NCBI GenBank assembly: GCA_030710605.1
Contig: CP092863.1
Span: 122,525,453 to 122,589,452, forward strand
Direction of reading: 5' to 3'
Source of the DNA: Cordylochernes scorpioides
Taxonomy: Eukaryota; Arthropoda; Arachnida; Pseudoscorpiones; Chernetidae
DNA: 64,000 nt
The notes beneath the pieces were generated by a model. The model searched no databases. It was not told the origin of the DNA and saw nothing but the letters and a program-made list of their open reading frames with translations. A program made the translations under genes and the position numbers. Shown one piece after another: positions 41,793 to 54,570 of the stretch (positions within the stretch are counted from its first letter, which is position 1; each line of letters begins with the position of its first letter).

Positions 41793-42920
41793 ATGGAACA
41801 GGGAAGAGAGGAGAATCCAAAGGAACCAATGGAGTCCGATCCCGACTCCGAAAGTGGCGGAAGCACCACTTTTCCAAAGAAAGAAAACACTCTCGGTAGA
41901 ACGGAGGAAATCGCCCCCGGCCAGGAAGACGTCACACCCCCGCCGCCGGTGTCAGATGTCCTGGGGAATTTAGCCAGGACGATATATCAGCTCTCCTCGG
42001 CGACAGGACTATCGCGGGATGTGGAGCTACCGCGTTACGATGGTTCGTACGAGGCGCAGAGCTTCTTCGACAACTACGACGCCCAAGCTGATCTGGCCCA
42101 ACTACACTACACCGACAGACTGAGAAGGCTTCCCAACCTCCTACAAGGTAAGGCCCTGCACTACTTCCGCAGCCTAAAATTAGACAAATTATATTACGTT
42201 GACGCAAGGCAGGCCCTGATAGACCTCTTTCCTGAAACCACAAACGCGTCATTTGCTCAATTCTTGGCCATTAAGTTGACAGATCGCTCCTCGTTAGAGG
42301 AATATTATCAAAAAAAGACGGTGTGTGGCCTACAGCTGAACCTTCCCCACAAAATCCTTTTAGAATCCCTGACTGATGGGTTACCCGTCGCTGATCAGCG
42401 CATTGTCGCTGCCGTGCAACCGAACACCCTCCAAGCGTGGTATAGTGTAGTATCGCGCGTAAGAGGAACCCACAGTGCGTCGCAAGTGTGCCAACAGACG
42501 ACCAGAACAACGCCCAACCCTTCCTTCGCACCGTCACCGAGGTACAGTGCTCGGCGACCATGGTCAGCGCGACCCAACTACTCTGCCAATCCACCCCCTT
42601 CATCCTGCAGGTATTGTGGCGCCATGCACTGGCACGCCCAGTGCCCCAAACGGCCTGCACAGAGCCGTCCAAGACCGGTGTACCGAGCCACAACTTATCC
42701 GCAGCACGACAGAACTGTGTTGTCCTCTCCCGCACCCTTCCAAGTTAACAACACGCGAGCGCATGTTACCCGCTCCCCTGATCCTCTCTACACCACGAGC
42801 CCAGCGCAAGCAGTGAACCCTAGCTGTCCCATAGGTACCTCGACCACGGCACCAAAACAGGCCTGTTCCGACGCCCAAGACAGCACAACAGTAGGTTCCT
42901 CCTCACATAACTTTCGTTGA
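41793..42920 (+). CDS. gag: Gypsy Gag polyprotein
   Basis: 375 codons. Starts at the first ATG after the 5' LTR (MEQGREENPKEPMESDPDSE), an acidic N-terminus. A capsid-like region follows with a retrotransposon-gag signature (QSFFDNYDAQADLAQLHYTD, about 90-110; LQGKALHYFRSLKL, about 117-130; LIDLFPETTNASFAQFLAIK). The C-terminus is Pro/Ser/Arg-rich and has one zinc knuckle, CRYCGAMHWHAQC (about 274-286), spacing C-x2-C-x3-H-x4-C, which binds RNA. Pol begins directly after the stop in another frame, so expression of Pol probably needs ribosomal frameshifting. Frame intact. Confidence 0.9.
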   Translation: MEQGREENPKEPMESDPDSESGGSTTFPKKENTLGRTEEIAPGQEDVTPPPPVSDVLGNLARTIYQLSSATGLSRDVELPRYDGSYEAQSFFDNYDAQADLAQLHYTDRLRRLPNLLQGKALHYFRSLKLDKLYYVDARQALIDLFPETTNASFAQFLAIKLTDRSSLEEYYQKKTVCGLQLNLPHKILLESLTDGLPVADQRIVAAVQPNTLQAWYSVVSRVRGTHSASQVCQQTTRTTPNPSFAPSPRYSARRPWSARPNYSANPPPSSCRYCGAMHWHAQCPKRPAQSRPRPVYRATTYPQHDRTVLSSPAPFQVNNTRAHVTRSPDPLYTTSPAQAVNPSCPIGTSTTAPKQACSDAQDSTTVGSSSHNFR

Positions 42921-45900
42921 ACAATTGCTCGTTCGAGCTGAACTGCCCAATAATGTAAACCTTCCTCTACTACTTGATACAGGAGCATCTATCGATATAA
43001 TTAGTCGGAATACTTTTAAAATAATAGAAACCAATTTGCAAAAGAAAATACCTGTTCACCCATTTAACTTAACTATTAATGCCATAGCTAGCAATATTTT
43101 CACCATAGGTTATATCTTTTTAAACGTAAAAATAGGTAACATAACGCAGAACCTAAAATTCCATATTATAGATGCCCCCTTGCCTTTTGGCATATTATCC
43201 CTTAACTCCATAAAAAGATTTCTACTAATTATAAACTGTCCTCAGCTACTCCTGTATCAAGATAATGTACCTCTACCAACTACCTTATACAAATTCACCT
43301 CGTGCAAGCAACACGTGTCCCATGGACAGGTTAATACAACTGTCCCATTTACTAAATCTTCCCCTCCTGGAACGGGTTGCTCACACGTGGTGAACTCCAA
43401 CACTCTTATTTGGCCTCAATGTAATGTTCCTGATCCTATTTTCAACGCCTCTATGTCTTCCTCTTGCATATCTTTGGACACAAGTAACCTAGGTCACTGT
43501 CCCTATAATTTACACAAGGTACTGCATCAATTTACACCCGTTTTCGCCACCAATAAATACGACGTCCCTAAGCTTAAAATACCTCCCGTAAAAATCAATA
43601 CTACTTCGGACAAGGTAATTGCCTTACGTCCTTATCGCGTACCCCTAAATGACCAACTTGAAATACAAACACAAATCGAACACATGCTTGAACACGGTAT
43701 AATTACAACCTCAGTATCTCCCTATGCCAGTCCTATTACGCTTGTCACCAAGCGTGACAAATCAAAACGCTTTTGTGTTGACTATCGTAGGATTAATGAA
43801 ATCATCGCACCAGACGTCCATCCTCTCCCCTTGATAGAGAATATACTCGACAAACTCTCACGCGCCAAATATTTCTCCTCAGCCGACATATCTTCTGCCT
43901 ACTGGCAGGTCGAAATAGATCCCAGTTCCCGTCACCTTTTAGCTTTCGTGACATTAGACGGGCAATACGAATTTTGTAGGCTTCCTTTTGGGATGCGCAA
44001 CTCACCACAGATTTTTGAACGTGCAATAAACCAAATATTCCAAAAAATATAAGTTAAACTTCATAGCCCACTATTTCGATGATTTTATTATCTTTTCGGA
44101 TACCTTAGAAGAGCATATTCAACACGTAGAAAAATTCCTGGAGATCTGCCAACAGGAAAATATTAAACTAAACTATAAAAAATGTGAATTTTTGAAGACA
44201 TCAATAGAATTTCTAGGATACACTGTTAAGAACGGAACTTACACACCGCAGACCCGTAACCTCGATATTATTAACGCTATCAAACCTCCCTTCAACCAAA
44301 AAACATTACAGTCCTTTTTAGGAGCCGTCAACGTATATAACAAGTTTATACCAAATTATGCCCGTCTCAGAACCCCACTCAACAATTTACTTAAAAAGGA
44401 CACTAAATGGCAATGGGACGACAAATGTCAACAGGCATTCACGGCTCTCAAGGAGAGCTTAACACGTAAGCCCGTATTACATCTGTATCAGGATGGCTTA
44501 CCCTGCCGCTTGTACTGTGACGCCTCCACCCAGGGAATCGCAGGAATTCTCAAACAAGTACATCCGGATGGAAAAACTCATCCCACACAGTATTACAGTA
44601 GAGCACTACGTCCTCACGAACGCAACTATACCATTTCAGAGTTAGAATGCTTAGCGATCGTAGAAAGCATCGAAAAATTCCGCATCTATCTATCCGGTAC
44701 CAAATTCACTGTCTACTCCGACCACCAAGCCCTACAATGGCTTAAAACTATTAAAAACCCGTCAGGACGACTTTTTAGGTGGAGTTTAAGACTATCCACT
44801 TACGACTATGAAATACAGTACCTCAAGGGAACCCAGCAACACGAGGCCGATTTGCTTTCTCGCAATCCATTTTGTGGATTTATCAGTGCCCGTACTATTA
44901 AGAAACACCAACCGAATATCACAGATACCAGTGTCGCTGTAGACGTCAACGGTCTACACACCATACGGCGTAAAGGTGTAAATCGAATAATAATACCCGA
45001 AGCTCTTCAACACTCGCTTATGAACCAGGTTCACAGCGAATACAACCATCCCGGTATCTCCCAAATGACTCGCCTAATCTCTACTCAGTATTACTGGAAA
45101 GGTATGGCCAAGTCCATACAAAAATTTGTAAATTCCTGTCATACCTGCCAAATCATCAAAAGACCCAAAGGTAAACCTTATGGCACCTTAGGACAAATTC
45201 CCCCACCACAACAGCCATTCGATTTAATATCAATAGATACAATAGCCGGATTTTCGAAATACGGACACTCCAAGACGTATCTCCATGTTATAGTGGATCA
45301 CTTGACCAGATACGCTTGGGCATTCCATCGAAATCTACAAGTACCTTAACGTACATCCAAACCCTAAAAAAGGTACTACAACAAGGGTCTCCAAAACGTC
45401 TACTTTCGGATAGAGCGCCCGCATTCACCTCCGAAAAATTCCGCAAATTTCTGCTATCTCGCGGGATACAACCACTGCTTACCACCAGTAACAATCCGCA
45501 AGTTAACGGATTGATAGAACGATTGAACGCCACCATCACTGGAAAACTAAGGTTACTCTATCTCGAAAACCCGAAGACATCTTGGACCAAACTAATTAAA
45601 CAAGTTGTCCAAATCTATAACCAATCCCCGCACACCGTCACAGGTTTCCCACCGATCTTCTTGATGTTTAATAGCATCCCACCAGAACTAAAAAATCATT
45701 ACAACCCGTTCCCCGACGTACAGAAGGCTAGGCAACTCGCCTCCAGCAGAACACAGCTTAAGCATGAAAGGGACAAACAAAGATATGATAAAGGTCATCA
45801 AGCCCCGCATTTCGAGATTGGTGACCTAGTCCTCGTAAAAAATTATAAACATCCCGATACGGGAAAATTGGCACCATACTTCACAGGTCCGTTTACAATT

Positions 45901-46182
45901 ATAGAAATAATATCCCCAAACGTAGTCCGAATTAACAGACCCAATCGACCCCTAAATAAAGAAGATGATACAGTTCATGTGAACAAATTTAAATACTATA
46001 CAGAAGATATCTTATTCCTCGCGCCCCAGCCTCTAATTCCAACACCTCGCGTAACACCTGATGTCCACTTGATAGAATTCGGCCATTTATGTCCCACAAT
46101 ATTTGACGCGCAGAAATCCCGTCTTATACCCCCGACTTGCTCAGCGCCTTTTCTGCACCTTAATGCAGAGATCTTCCAATAA
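42921..46182 (+). pseudogene. pol: Gypsy Pol polyprotein with two 1-nt frameshifts
   Basis: The first open segment (about 42925-44052) holds the aspartic protease (LLLDTGASIDII near residue 15) and the fingers and palm of the reverse transcriptase (DYRRINEIIAPDVHPLP, FSSADISSAYWQVEID, LPFGMRNSPQIF). The frame breaks at an A6 run near 44042-44047, and the catalytic YFDDF follows in the new frame at about 44073. The second segment (to 45349) has RNase H (LYCDAS, ELECLAIVESIEKF, VYSDHQALQWL) and the integrase zinc finger (H...H...C-x2-C: HPGISQ ... CHTCQ) and first catalytic D (ISIDTIAG). A second break at about 45330 leads to the third segment with LLSDRAPAF, NPQVNGLIERLNA (D and E of the DDE triad) and a GPF-type C-terminus (PYFTGPFTIIEI). 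Both breaks are one-base homopolymer differences (an A run, a C run). Confidence 0.9.
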
Positions 46183-48118
46183 GTTGGAAGAAGCAAGCAG
46201 CCCCACAAAGGGCCTCGGACCCAAATAAATATGCCCGCCACCGCCGGAATCGCATTAAAAATAGCTTCGCTCCCCCCTCTTCCGCTGTACACGAGCAAAC
46301 AAACAGCCGACATCTTGTTACGGCCCGTCACCAGGTCTAGATTCTCTCGCCCTCAATTAACTTGTCAACTTAACATCGACACTTAGATCCAAGGACAACA
46401 TTTTACTTACAAAAATCACACACACCCACATAAGTTTAAAAAAACGACAACATTAGGACTCGATGAGTTTCACAGTTGGAAACAATGTGATCCACGAGTC
46501 ACGTCAAACATAAAACAAATTCGATAAGTTAGAAAAACTTAGGCCAACAAGACCAAAGATATCAATCGAGGACAATTTAAAGCTCTCTCTACCCATCCTA
46601 AAAAAAAAACAGGAACATTACGTTTGGCCTACAACTTTCCATTCTTTCACGATATATAATTTCTATATATAATCTTACTTGCTCTTCTTTCTCGATGAAC
46701 ATTTTTTAAAATTTTTTTCATTTTAATATCCTTTATATAATCATTATATAGCTCTTATAATTGTTTTTTTTTACGTCAACCAATTAGTTTAGATTATTGT
46801 CTTTTTTTTATTTTTCTTTACCAAAACTTATTTACTTTTGCTTTATGACTCTATTTTATAATCAACTTTATATTTTATCTTTCATATCATATCTAATAAT
46901 CTCAAGTTTATATTTCATGTTTATATCACTAATTTGCATTTATCATTTTATATTTTCTCTCACTTTATAAATTAGATGTTATTTACATTGTTTCATCTTC
47001 CGCTACCATGTCAATGCTATCGAGTATATTACTGCTCATTTTTAATTTTCATTTAATATTTTCACTTTCTATTACCCCTTATATACTGCTGTAGTGTGTT
47101 AATCTTTGTATCATATCATCACTATTTTTACTTTTTTTTTAAAGATTACTTTGCATTTAACTTCGCAATTCTATTTTCGATTTTTCAAATCCTTTAACGC
47201 TATATGCAAAGCCTTAATTTCGCAATTTCATATCTCAATGATATATTCTTTTATAATCAAACTAAAAATCATGATCTAAAAACAGGGCAATCTTCAATAA
47301 CCTCTTAAACAACCACTTTAAAGGTTACTTCTAAGAATTACTAACATTCCTTTTCCGCAGGAACTTTTAACTCCTTCGCAGGCTAGACTTGACCTCCTTT
47401 GATTTCGTAATTAACAATCTTGACACACCGTCCCCCAGATTTACCTTATCCCAACTTCTGGCTTGGATACGTGCAAATTGTATTTTTTTTATTATTCCAG
47501 GGCACTCTCATGCCACACGCTGGCACTTTTTTTTTTATTTTACTCTTTTTCTCGCTAAGCCCCTGACGACTCTAATTAAAACTTTGATTTCTGGTCACTG
47601 ATCTACGCCCTCATTTATCCTGCATGCGTACGTCTTAACGACTAATTAATAAAACCCATAACAATCACCCTTATCTTACTTTTCGATTGTGGTACTGTAA
47701 CTTTATTCGGTCCTTAAATTTACATGTGAAACATGGCCTAGGTTCTCCGCGCCGTGCACATTAAATGGTTTGGGACTTGAGTCAAAGTGACATTGCCTCA
47801 ACCAAGTAATAACTAACCCCTCAACCCTTTCTAACGCCCATCACGAAGAGATCATGATTTTCCCATCAAATCATTTTTATTTTTACCTATCATCATTATA
47901 TGCTCTCTATTAATTCTTTTATTCCTATTTTTGTTTTACTTGTATGTTTAATATTAGTTGTTTATGCTTTATTACCTCTTATGGATATACAGAAATCAAC
48001 ACCATGTTATATACCAACTCATTTCAATTAATTTTTAAAAATTACTTCCTTAATAACAGTCTTCCTATTCCGCTCTCTTAAATCCCTCCATATGAACCCT
48101 CTCACATCCGGGGCCATC
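46183..48118 (+). other. Gypsy 3' non-coding region
   Basis: 1.9 kb of AT-rich sequence between pol and the 3' LTR. I found no envelope-like frame, signal peptide or membrane segment. Just before the 3' LTR is CATCCGGGGCCATC, a weak candidate for a polypurine tract. Confidence 0.7.
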
Positions 48119-48893
48119 TGTGATGATTTAAGACCATGGAATTGTTGTAAATAGTCTAGATATCTACTACCACATGTTCCACCCCATGACTGAATATAAC
48201 TTCTTATGTACTGCACATAGAAAACCTCAACTAACATCAATCTGTACCGCGTAAGAATCTAATAAAGTATCGCAACTGTACAGATAGAAGGAATGGAGTC
48301 TAACAGGAGAAAATTAAGGTTAAAACTAATCAGGCTTAGGACAGAAGTCGAAGCAAGGCCTAGCAAAAGAGGCTTAAAACCAGCCCAACTATAAATAATT
48401 TACAAGTCAATACTTCCTGACAGGACAGGGCGTATCTGATAACGCAGAAGTTATAAAAGTCGAGTAACGCCCCGTACTTCCTGGCCAAGACCGGACGTAT
48501 CTTCCATCAAAGGAAGCCGCAGGGCCAATTAGAGAAGAATCACCTAAATAGGTCAACCAATAGAAAAAGGCCACGTGGCATGGTCCCGCCAATTGGGAAA
48601 GAATCACCTAAATAGGTCAGCCAATTAGAAAGAAGCAAGGTCGTGGTGTTAAATCGAGGACCTAGAATTGTTAGTCTGCGCTTGGATTCCAACGGTAACA
48701 CTTGTTCTAAAGATCCCTCTCTCCCCTCGTCCCATTCCTTCTTGACGTCAGACGCTTCTTAGTGGAATCTCTGTTTGTTTATTTCACCTTTGGCCCAGCT
48801 GTGTCGCCTTCCACCACGACTGCACGGTAGAGTTGACATCGAGGTTCGTCTAGCATCAGGTAACACTGGTCCCAGAGGTCCCAAGATATCACA
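48119..48893 (+). repeat. Gypsy 3' LTR
   Basis: Same length as the 5' LTR, ending GATATCACA. It is followed by TATATATAC and then the displaced right arm of family E (48945-49005). Confidence 0.93.
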
Positions 48894-49005
48894 TATATAT
48901 ACTTAATTTTTTAATTATAAAATCTATATTTTTATACTGTATATTGAATCGAAATATTGGCAAATAAATATTTCATTCAATACAATATATGCCTTTTTAT
49001 TATCT

Positions 49006-50204
49006 AATATTTTTATATATTCCCAATAATTTGCCTATAGAAATATACATTATTTATTCATTATGACATAATTTACCGAAAAAAATAAATATTCATTTAT
49101 TAATTCATTTATTAAAATATTAAGTTCAGTTAAGTATTTAAGACAAAAAAATGTAATTTAACATAATTACAACTGGTAATAGATTAAATCCATTAATTAT
49201 TTTTTACCTGTGTTTAAATACATTTTAATCGTGTTTCACAATTTAATAAATTTGTATCTTAATACAATATCCAATATCTGTTTTTAAAAAAATAACTTGA
49301 TGATTAAAATTATTTGTATAATTTGCAAAAACAAATTTTAGTTTTTTTTTTCATTATTTAATTTTTAAAGAGATATATATAAAATTGTACGTAACAATTT
49401 ACATTTTAAAATAAATTTATTCTATTTCAATAATTTTTAAAAAGCGTTTAAAATGAATATGATCCTTTTTTTTTTAATATTCAAAATGTTTTGAGATATT
49501 TAAAATGATAATTGAGTTTAAAATAATCTTACATATATTTTTCTTTATAAATGATAATTTGTTTTTAATTTGACAAATAATCAACCCCCCTGTGAGCTTC
49601 ATTAGAATATTTAATTTAATTAACGGATTTTTCACAAATATAAACATGGTTTTCAGAAATATAAATAATATTTGCAAAACTATGAATATACAGTTTGCGG
49701 AAAAAGTGTATACCGAAATATAAATAATAGAAAAATATATATTTATGTTTTATTTGATAAACCTTTTAAAATTTTCAATTAAAACATTTGACATCATGAT
49801 ACTTTTCATTATTTTCTAGATTTCAAAATTTATTTGTTTGGATTATATTAAAATATAGAGATAAAAGCGGTACAGTTTGGCTTCAATTTCAGACGACATA
49901 GTTGCCAAAAAAAAACGCGTGTTTTTTATCAATACCATTACCAACCTATACTGTAAAGTTCTGAATACAAAATTTAAAATATTATTAAAGAATTAACATC
50001 TATCCAATCACTACCTAAAAAATAGAAATTCATACTCCCATTTCTTACCTATCAAATCTGCAGAAGCTTTCTCGATCTTTCAGGCTATAACATGCCCTTC
50101 AACAACGTAGACCTAGAATTATTACTTCTAACCAATTATAAGACGCCGCGAATTTAAATACAAGTTTATATATATATACCCCTGAAAAAAACGAAAGAAA
50201 ACAA
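49006..50204. other. Unassigned AT-rich stretch
   Basis: Very AT-rich. No repeat family, RNA gene or credible frame. Confidence 0.5.
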
Positions 50205-50520
50205 TAAAAGATAAAAAGATCAGGTGTTGAAATCAAAAATAAAAATGGCATATCCTGACCAGGAGCACATGTGCTTTACGGAAGGCAGAGCGCCATCTGG
50301 TGGAACAGAAATGAACTAAACATAGATTTAGCCTGTTCCCTGATATTTAGCCAACCCAATTTCTGATGGCTTTTCTTGATTTATACAAAAATTGGGTTGG
50401 CCAAATATCAGGGAAGAGGCTAAATCAATGTTTAGTTGATTTCTGTTCCACCAGATGGCGCTCTGCCTTCTGTAAAACACATGTGCTCCTGGTCAGGATA
50501 TGCCATTTTTATTTTTTATA
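50205..50520. repeat. Family A foldback, centre deleted
   Basis: Both arms with AGCGCCATCTGGTGG (50289-50303) and its mirror CCACCAGATGGCGCT (50448-50462). They meet at CCAATTTCTGATGGCTTTTC. The ribozyme is removed. Confidence 0.8.
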
Positions 50521-51852
50521 TATACCCCTATAAAAAACTCTGTATTAAGAGATAGAAATGAATTTCATTAATAGAAAAAAATTATTTTATTAAAAAATAC
50601 CATGTGTAATATTTTTTTAAAATATGATGTTTCCATTATTCAATTCAATTTCACATTACATTTGCATATAGTCTTTCAAATATTATTTTTTCTTATTATT
50701 TTATTTATCATTTACAATTCTTGTTTAAAATATATGGTGCTAATATATATTCAATAAATAAATATCTTTATCACATTCCACACTAAAAAAATACGAAATT
50801 TGCATATCAAACGAATATATAATCATTTCAAATATTAAGTTTTTTTTTCGCTTGTGTACAAATAATATCTTTTACTTTTTTTGCGTTCTTTTGTAAAGAT
50901 ATTAAACAAACTAATATATATATATTTTTTATTGAAATTTTTTTTTTCTTTCGGGGAGTAGAAAGTTAAAAAGACGAAAGTTTTTTTTTTCTTATTCTTT
51001 TCTTAAATGGCATCAGAAGCTTAAGGCATTTGGCTGCATTTGTCCGTCTTCGAAAAAAAAAAAAGAAATCAAAGTCAACAATAAATAAGATAAGGCTTCG
51101 TTTGGGAAGCTAAAAGCAGATAAGGATGAAAGATTTCAAGAGAATGGTATACAACACTATCTTAGAACGCTAATAAAATATACCAGGAGTCTTTTTTTTA
51201 AGCCTTTTTTTTTACTTTGATTTGTAAAGCATTTTCACAATGGATAACAAGAAGTCTTTGTATTTTTTATCGTCTGCGAAGAAATAAAAAAAAGGCGGGC
51301 TTTCGTTAATAAAGATGCAATTATTTGACTTTTGAAGAAGATCTTCTCTCTGTAGCACCACCTTATTATTCTTTTAATTAGGGTTTTTAATTAAAAAATT
51401 TTACATTTCACCTCTTTTTAATATCCTTTGTAATAGTGTGAAACTTTAGTAAATTGAATTTAAGGCATAATTGCTTTGTAAATAGCCATGTGTGTGCTCT
51501 TCTTTTTTTTTTTACTCAGTGAAAAAAAAAAAAGTAAGCTTTTTGACCACGAAAATTATTGATTGTTTTTAATTGTTAATCCCTTTTAATTAAAATCCTT
51601 TTTACTGTAATTAATTATACGCATTATTTTTTAGTAATAGAGATAAAGTGTTGAAATTTTATAATTAACTAATTAATTTTAATATATTAAAATATTGGGG
51701 GAAATATATATATATTACACAATGATGATGTGTTTATTGGTATTTTATCTTTTTTTTTATATTGAAATCATATCGTTCGTTATTATTTTAACCAGACTAT
51801 TGGCTCGTTCCATACCACACGAAAAATTGAGTATATATGAACCACAAATTGG
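50521..51852. other. Unassigned AT-rich stretch
   Basis: Poly-T and poly-A rich with no supported feature. Several short GTCTTCGAAAAAAA / GTCTGCGAAG motifs near 51045 and 51273 are unexplained. Confidence 0.45.
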
Positions 51853-53354
51853 ACTCATTGACAAAACTTAAGGAAGTTGTACCTTTCAGCATGTATATCG
51901 GGATTGAGACAATAACTCTGAAAGATATTACAGTGACCTTTGTTGAAGACACACGAGATAACCAATATACACTCATGGACAAAACTTAAGGAAGTTGTAC
52001 CTTTCAGCATGTATATCGGGATTGAGACAATAACTCTGAAAGATATTACAGTGACCTTTATTGAAGACACACGAGATAACCAATATACACTCATGGACAA
52101 AACTTAAGGAAGTTGTACCTTTCAGCATGTATATCGGTATTGAGACAATAACTCTGAAAGATATTACAGTGACCTTTATTGAAGACACACGAGCTAACCA
52201 ATATACACTCATGGACAAAACTTAAGGAAGTTGTACCTTTCAGCATGTATATCGGGATTGAGACAATAACTCTGAAAGATATTACAGTGACCTTTATTGA
52301 AGACACACGAGATAACCAATATACACTCATGGACAAAACTTAAGGAAGTTGTACCTTTCAGCATGTATATCGGTATTGAGACAATAACTCTGAAAGATAT
52401 TACAGTGACCTTTATTGAAGACATACGAGATAACCAATATACACTCATGGACAAAACTTAAGGAAGTTGTATCTTTCAGCATGTATATCGGGATTGAGAC
52501 AATAACTCTGAAAGATATTACAGTGACCTTTATTGAAGACACACGAGATAACCAATATACACTCATGGACAAAACTTAAGGAAGTTGTACCTTTCAGCAT
52601 GTATATTGGGATTGAGACAATAACTCTGAAAGATATTACAGTGACCTTTATTGAAGACACACGAGATAACCAATATACACTCATGGACAAAACTTAAGGA
52701 AGTTGTACCTTTCAGCATGTATATCGGGATTGAGACAATAACTCTGAAATATATTACATTGACCTTTATTGAAGACATGCGAGATAACCAATATACACTC
52801 ATGGACAAAACTTAAGGAAGTTGTACCTTTTAACATGTATATCGGGATTCTGGCAATAACTCTGAAAGATATTACAGTGACCTTTATTGAAGACACACGA
52901 GATAACCAATATACACTCATGGACAAAACTTAAGGAAGTTGTACCTTTCAGCATGTATATCGGGATTGAGACAATAACTCTGAAAGATATTACAGTGACC
53001 TTTATTGAAGACACACGAGATAACCAATATACACTCATGGACAAAACTTAAGGAAGTTGTACCTTTCAGCATGTATATCGGGATTGAGACAATAACTCTG
53101 AAAGATATTACAGTGACCTTTATTGAAGACATGCGAGATAACCAATATACACTCATGGTGACAAAACTTAAGGAAGTTGTACCTTTTAACATGTATATTG
53201 GAATTCTGGCAATAACTCTGAAAGATATTACAGTGACCTTTATTGAAGACACACGAGATAACCAAGTGTGAACAAAATTGATTCTTTCTCCTTAAAAAAA
53301 TAGACGACCGACGATATCAAGGACTTTACATTTTCTTAAGTTTTGTCCATGAGC
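51853..53354 (-). repeat. 118-bp satellite array 4
   Basis: About 12 units on the minus strand with the leader at the right end (AGACGACCGACGATATCAAGG, TTTTGTCCATGAGCG). Units with ATTCTGGCAATAACTC (52849, 53207) stand out as a variant type at two places about 355 bp apart. Confidence 0.95.
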
Positions 53355-53409
53355 GTTATATAACTTTCTTATTTTCTAAACTTTTTAAAAACAGATAATT
53401 TCAGTGTTG

Positions 53410-53590
53410 ATACTTATCCCCAGTACGACATGATAATCATGGAAATTTAGCGACTGCCTTTACTGTAAGTACACCACATGTCTACACATGTTGAAAGCAG
53501 TTCGACCTTTACACTTACAAGTGTACCAGAGCACTATTTGGTAATTTAAACTCACTGGTGAGGTTGGACTTTTGCAAGAATCGGGGATCA
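53410..53590 (-). repeat. SINE S, headless
   Basis: Reverse copy: ATGATAATCATGG, AGCGACTGCC, GTACACCACATGTCTACAC, CAGTTCGACC, GAGGTTGGACTTTTGC, AAGAATCGGGG. The tRNA head region is missing. Confidence 0.75.
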
Positions 53591-53599
53591 TTGAAGCAT

Positions 53600-53775
53600 T
53601 TTTTAGGAAACCGAAATATTGGCAAATAAATCGTTTATTCAATCCAATATATACCTTTTTATTAACTATTATTATATATTTAGGATTTTTTTTTAAATCG
53701 ACGAATAGTTGCTATTTATTCCGATAGATGGTGCATGCCATCAATCAACTTTTAGTTGCACAATGAAGATATGTT
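53600..53775. repeat. Family E and family B scraps
   Basis: CCGAAATATTGGCAAATAAAT with ATCCAATATATACC is an E arm. AATAGTTGCTATTTATTCC, GATAGATGGTGCATGCC is a B arm. Confidence 0.65.
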
Positions 53776-53789
53776 TTGAGAGATATGTT

Positions 53790-54060
53790 GTTGTTGTTGT
53801 TGTCGTGTCCAAAGAAGAGTCTCAGATGTCTCCATGCATCTCCATCACAGCAGCAGCAATGTTAACTATCTTGGGTGTGTAAAGCTGCTGCTCTGGGTCT
53901 AAGTCAATTTTCTGCAAGGCTGCGGCCATTGCTGGGCATGAGAATATGTTGGAAAATGGGTGCCGTTGCCATGTTAGTCACCTTGGACCAGAATTTGGTC
54001 GAATATTCCAAGGGTCCAAGGGGGGACCGCAGGAAGGTGTGGAGGATGAATTTGTAAATG
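53790..54060 (-). pseudogene. 5'-truncated LINE, C-terminal fragment
   Basis: Minus-strand copy of the LINE end at 8448-8708 (GTTGTTGTTG tail at left, CCAAAGAAGAGTCTCAGATG, then coding remains of AMAAALQKIDLDPEQQ). Both this copy and 8.4 kb contain the extra GGACCCTTGGAATATTCGACC segment. The copy at 60.5 kb does not. Confidence 0.7.
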
Positions 54061-54429
54061 TAAAAAATGTGAGATAAAAAGATATTCCCCGGATCCTGGA
54101 ATCCACAACCTGTAGGTTTCAACACCCCTGTTACCATGCCGTATCATCACGTGATATGAGCGCATGTGGTTGGATAAAGATAACAGAACATCTGGTGGTC
54201 TCCTTTTAGAATGTTATCACAAACAAATAATCGAAGTTTGACAAAAAAAAATTCATATCTAAAGGTAAAATGATATTTCAAAAATTGAAGAAATAGATGA
54301 CTTTTCATTGTCAGGGCCTCAATCTAAATTGCAGGTTGATTATTCCTTCTGCTCGACTATATCTATTACATTCTACGTTTGAAAGTATTAAACATGGTAC
54401 ATTTACACAAAGCAATAACGCGCCATCTA
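54061..54429. other. Unassigned stretch
   Basis: No recognised feature. Confidence 0.35.
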
Positions 54430-54570
54430 TACATATAAAATGAAAGGATTTAAAAGTACGAATGTTTCTTTTATGCATAATACAAACTTCTACTGTCCTT
54501 ACTGCGATGAAGTTTGTATTATGTATAAAAGAAACATTCGTGCTTTTAAATCCTTTCATTTTATATGATA
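54430..54570. repeat. Family H foldback, centre deleted
   Basis: ATGAAAGGATTTAAAAG, ACGAATGTTTCTTTTATGC, then ACTGTCCTTACTGCGATG and the mirror GCATAAAAGAAACATTCG. No permuted ribozyme core. Confidence 0.65.

Larger units (their letters stand above)
40937..48893 (+). mobile_element. Ty3/Gypsy LTR retrotransposon, full length
   Basis: 7957 bp with two 775-bp LTRs, gag, pol in the order protease, reverse transcriptase, RNase H, integrase, and a long non-coding 3' region. No envelope frame and no chromodomain seen. The LTRs differ at only one position that I could see (GACTGTATATAAC vs GACTGAATATAAC), so the insertion is recent. Flanks are AT-rich, and a TATAT duplication is possible if the LTR begins one base earlier. 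Confidence 0.95.

Noticed and set aside
48407-48607. Small frame conserved at two places (also 41225-41425)
   Set aside because: It is the antisense of the Gypsy LTR. Duplication is due to the LTR pair.
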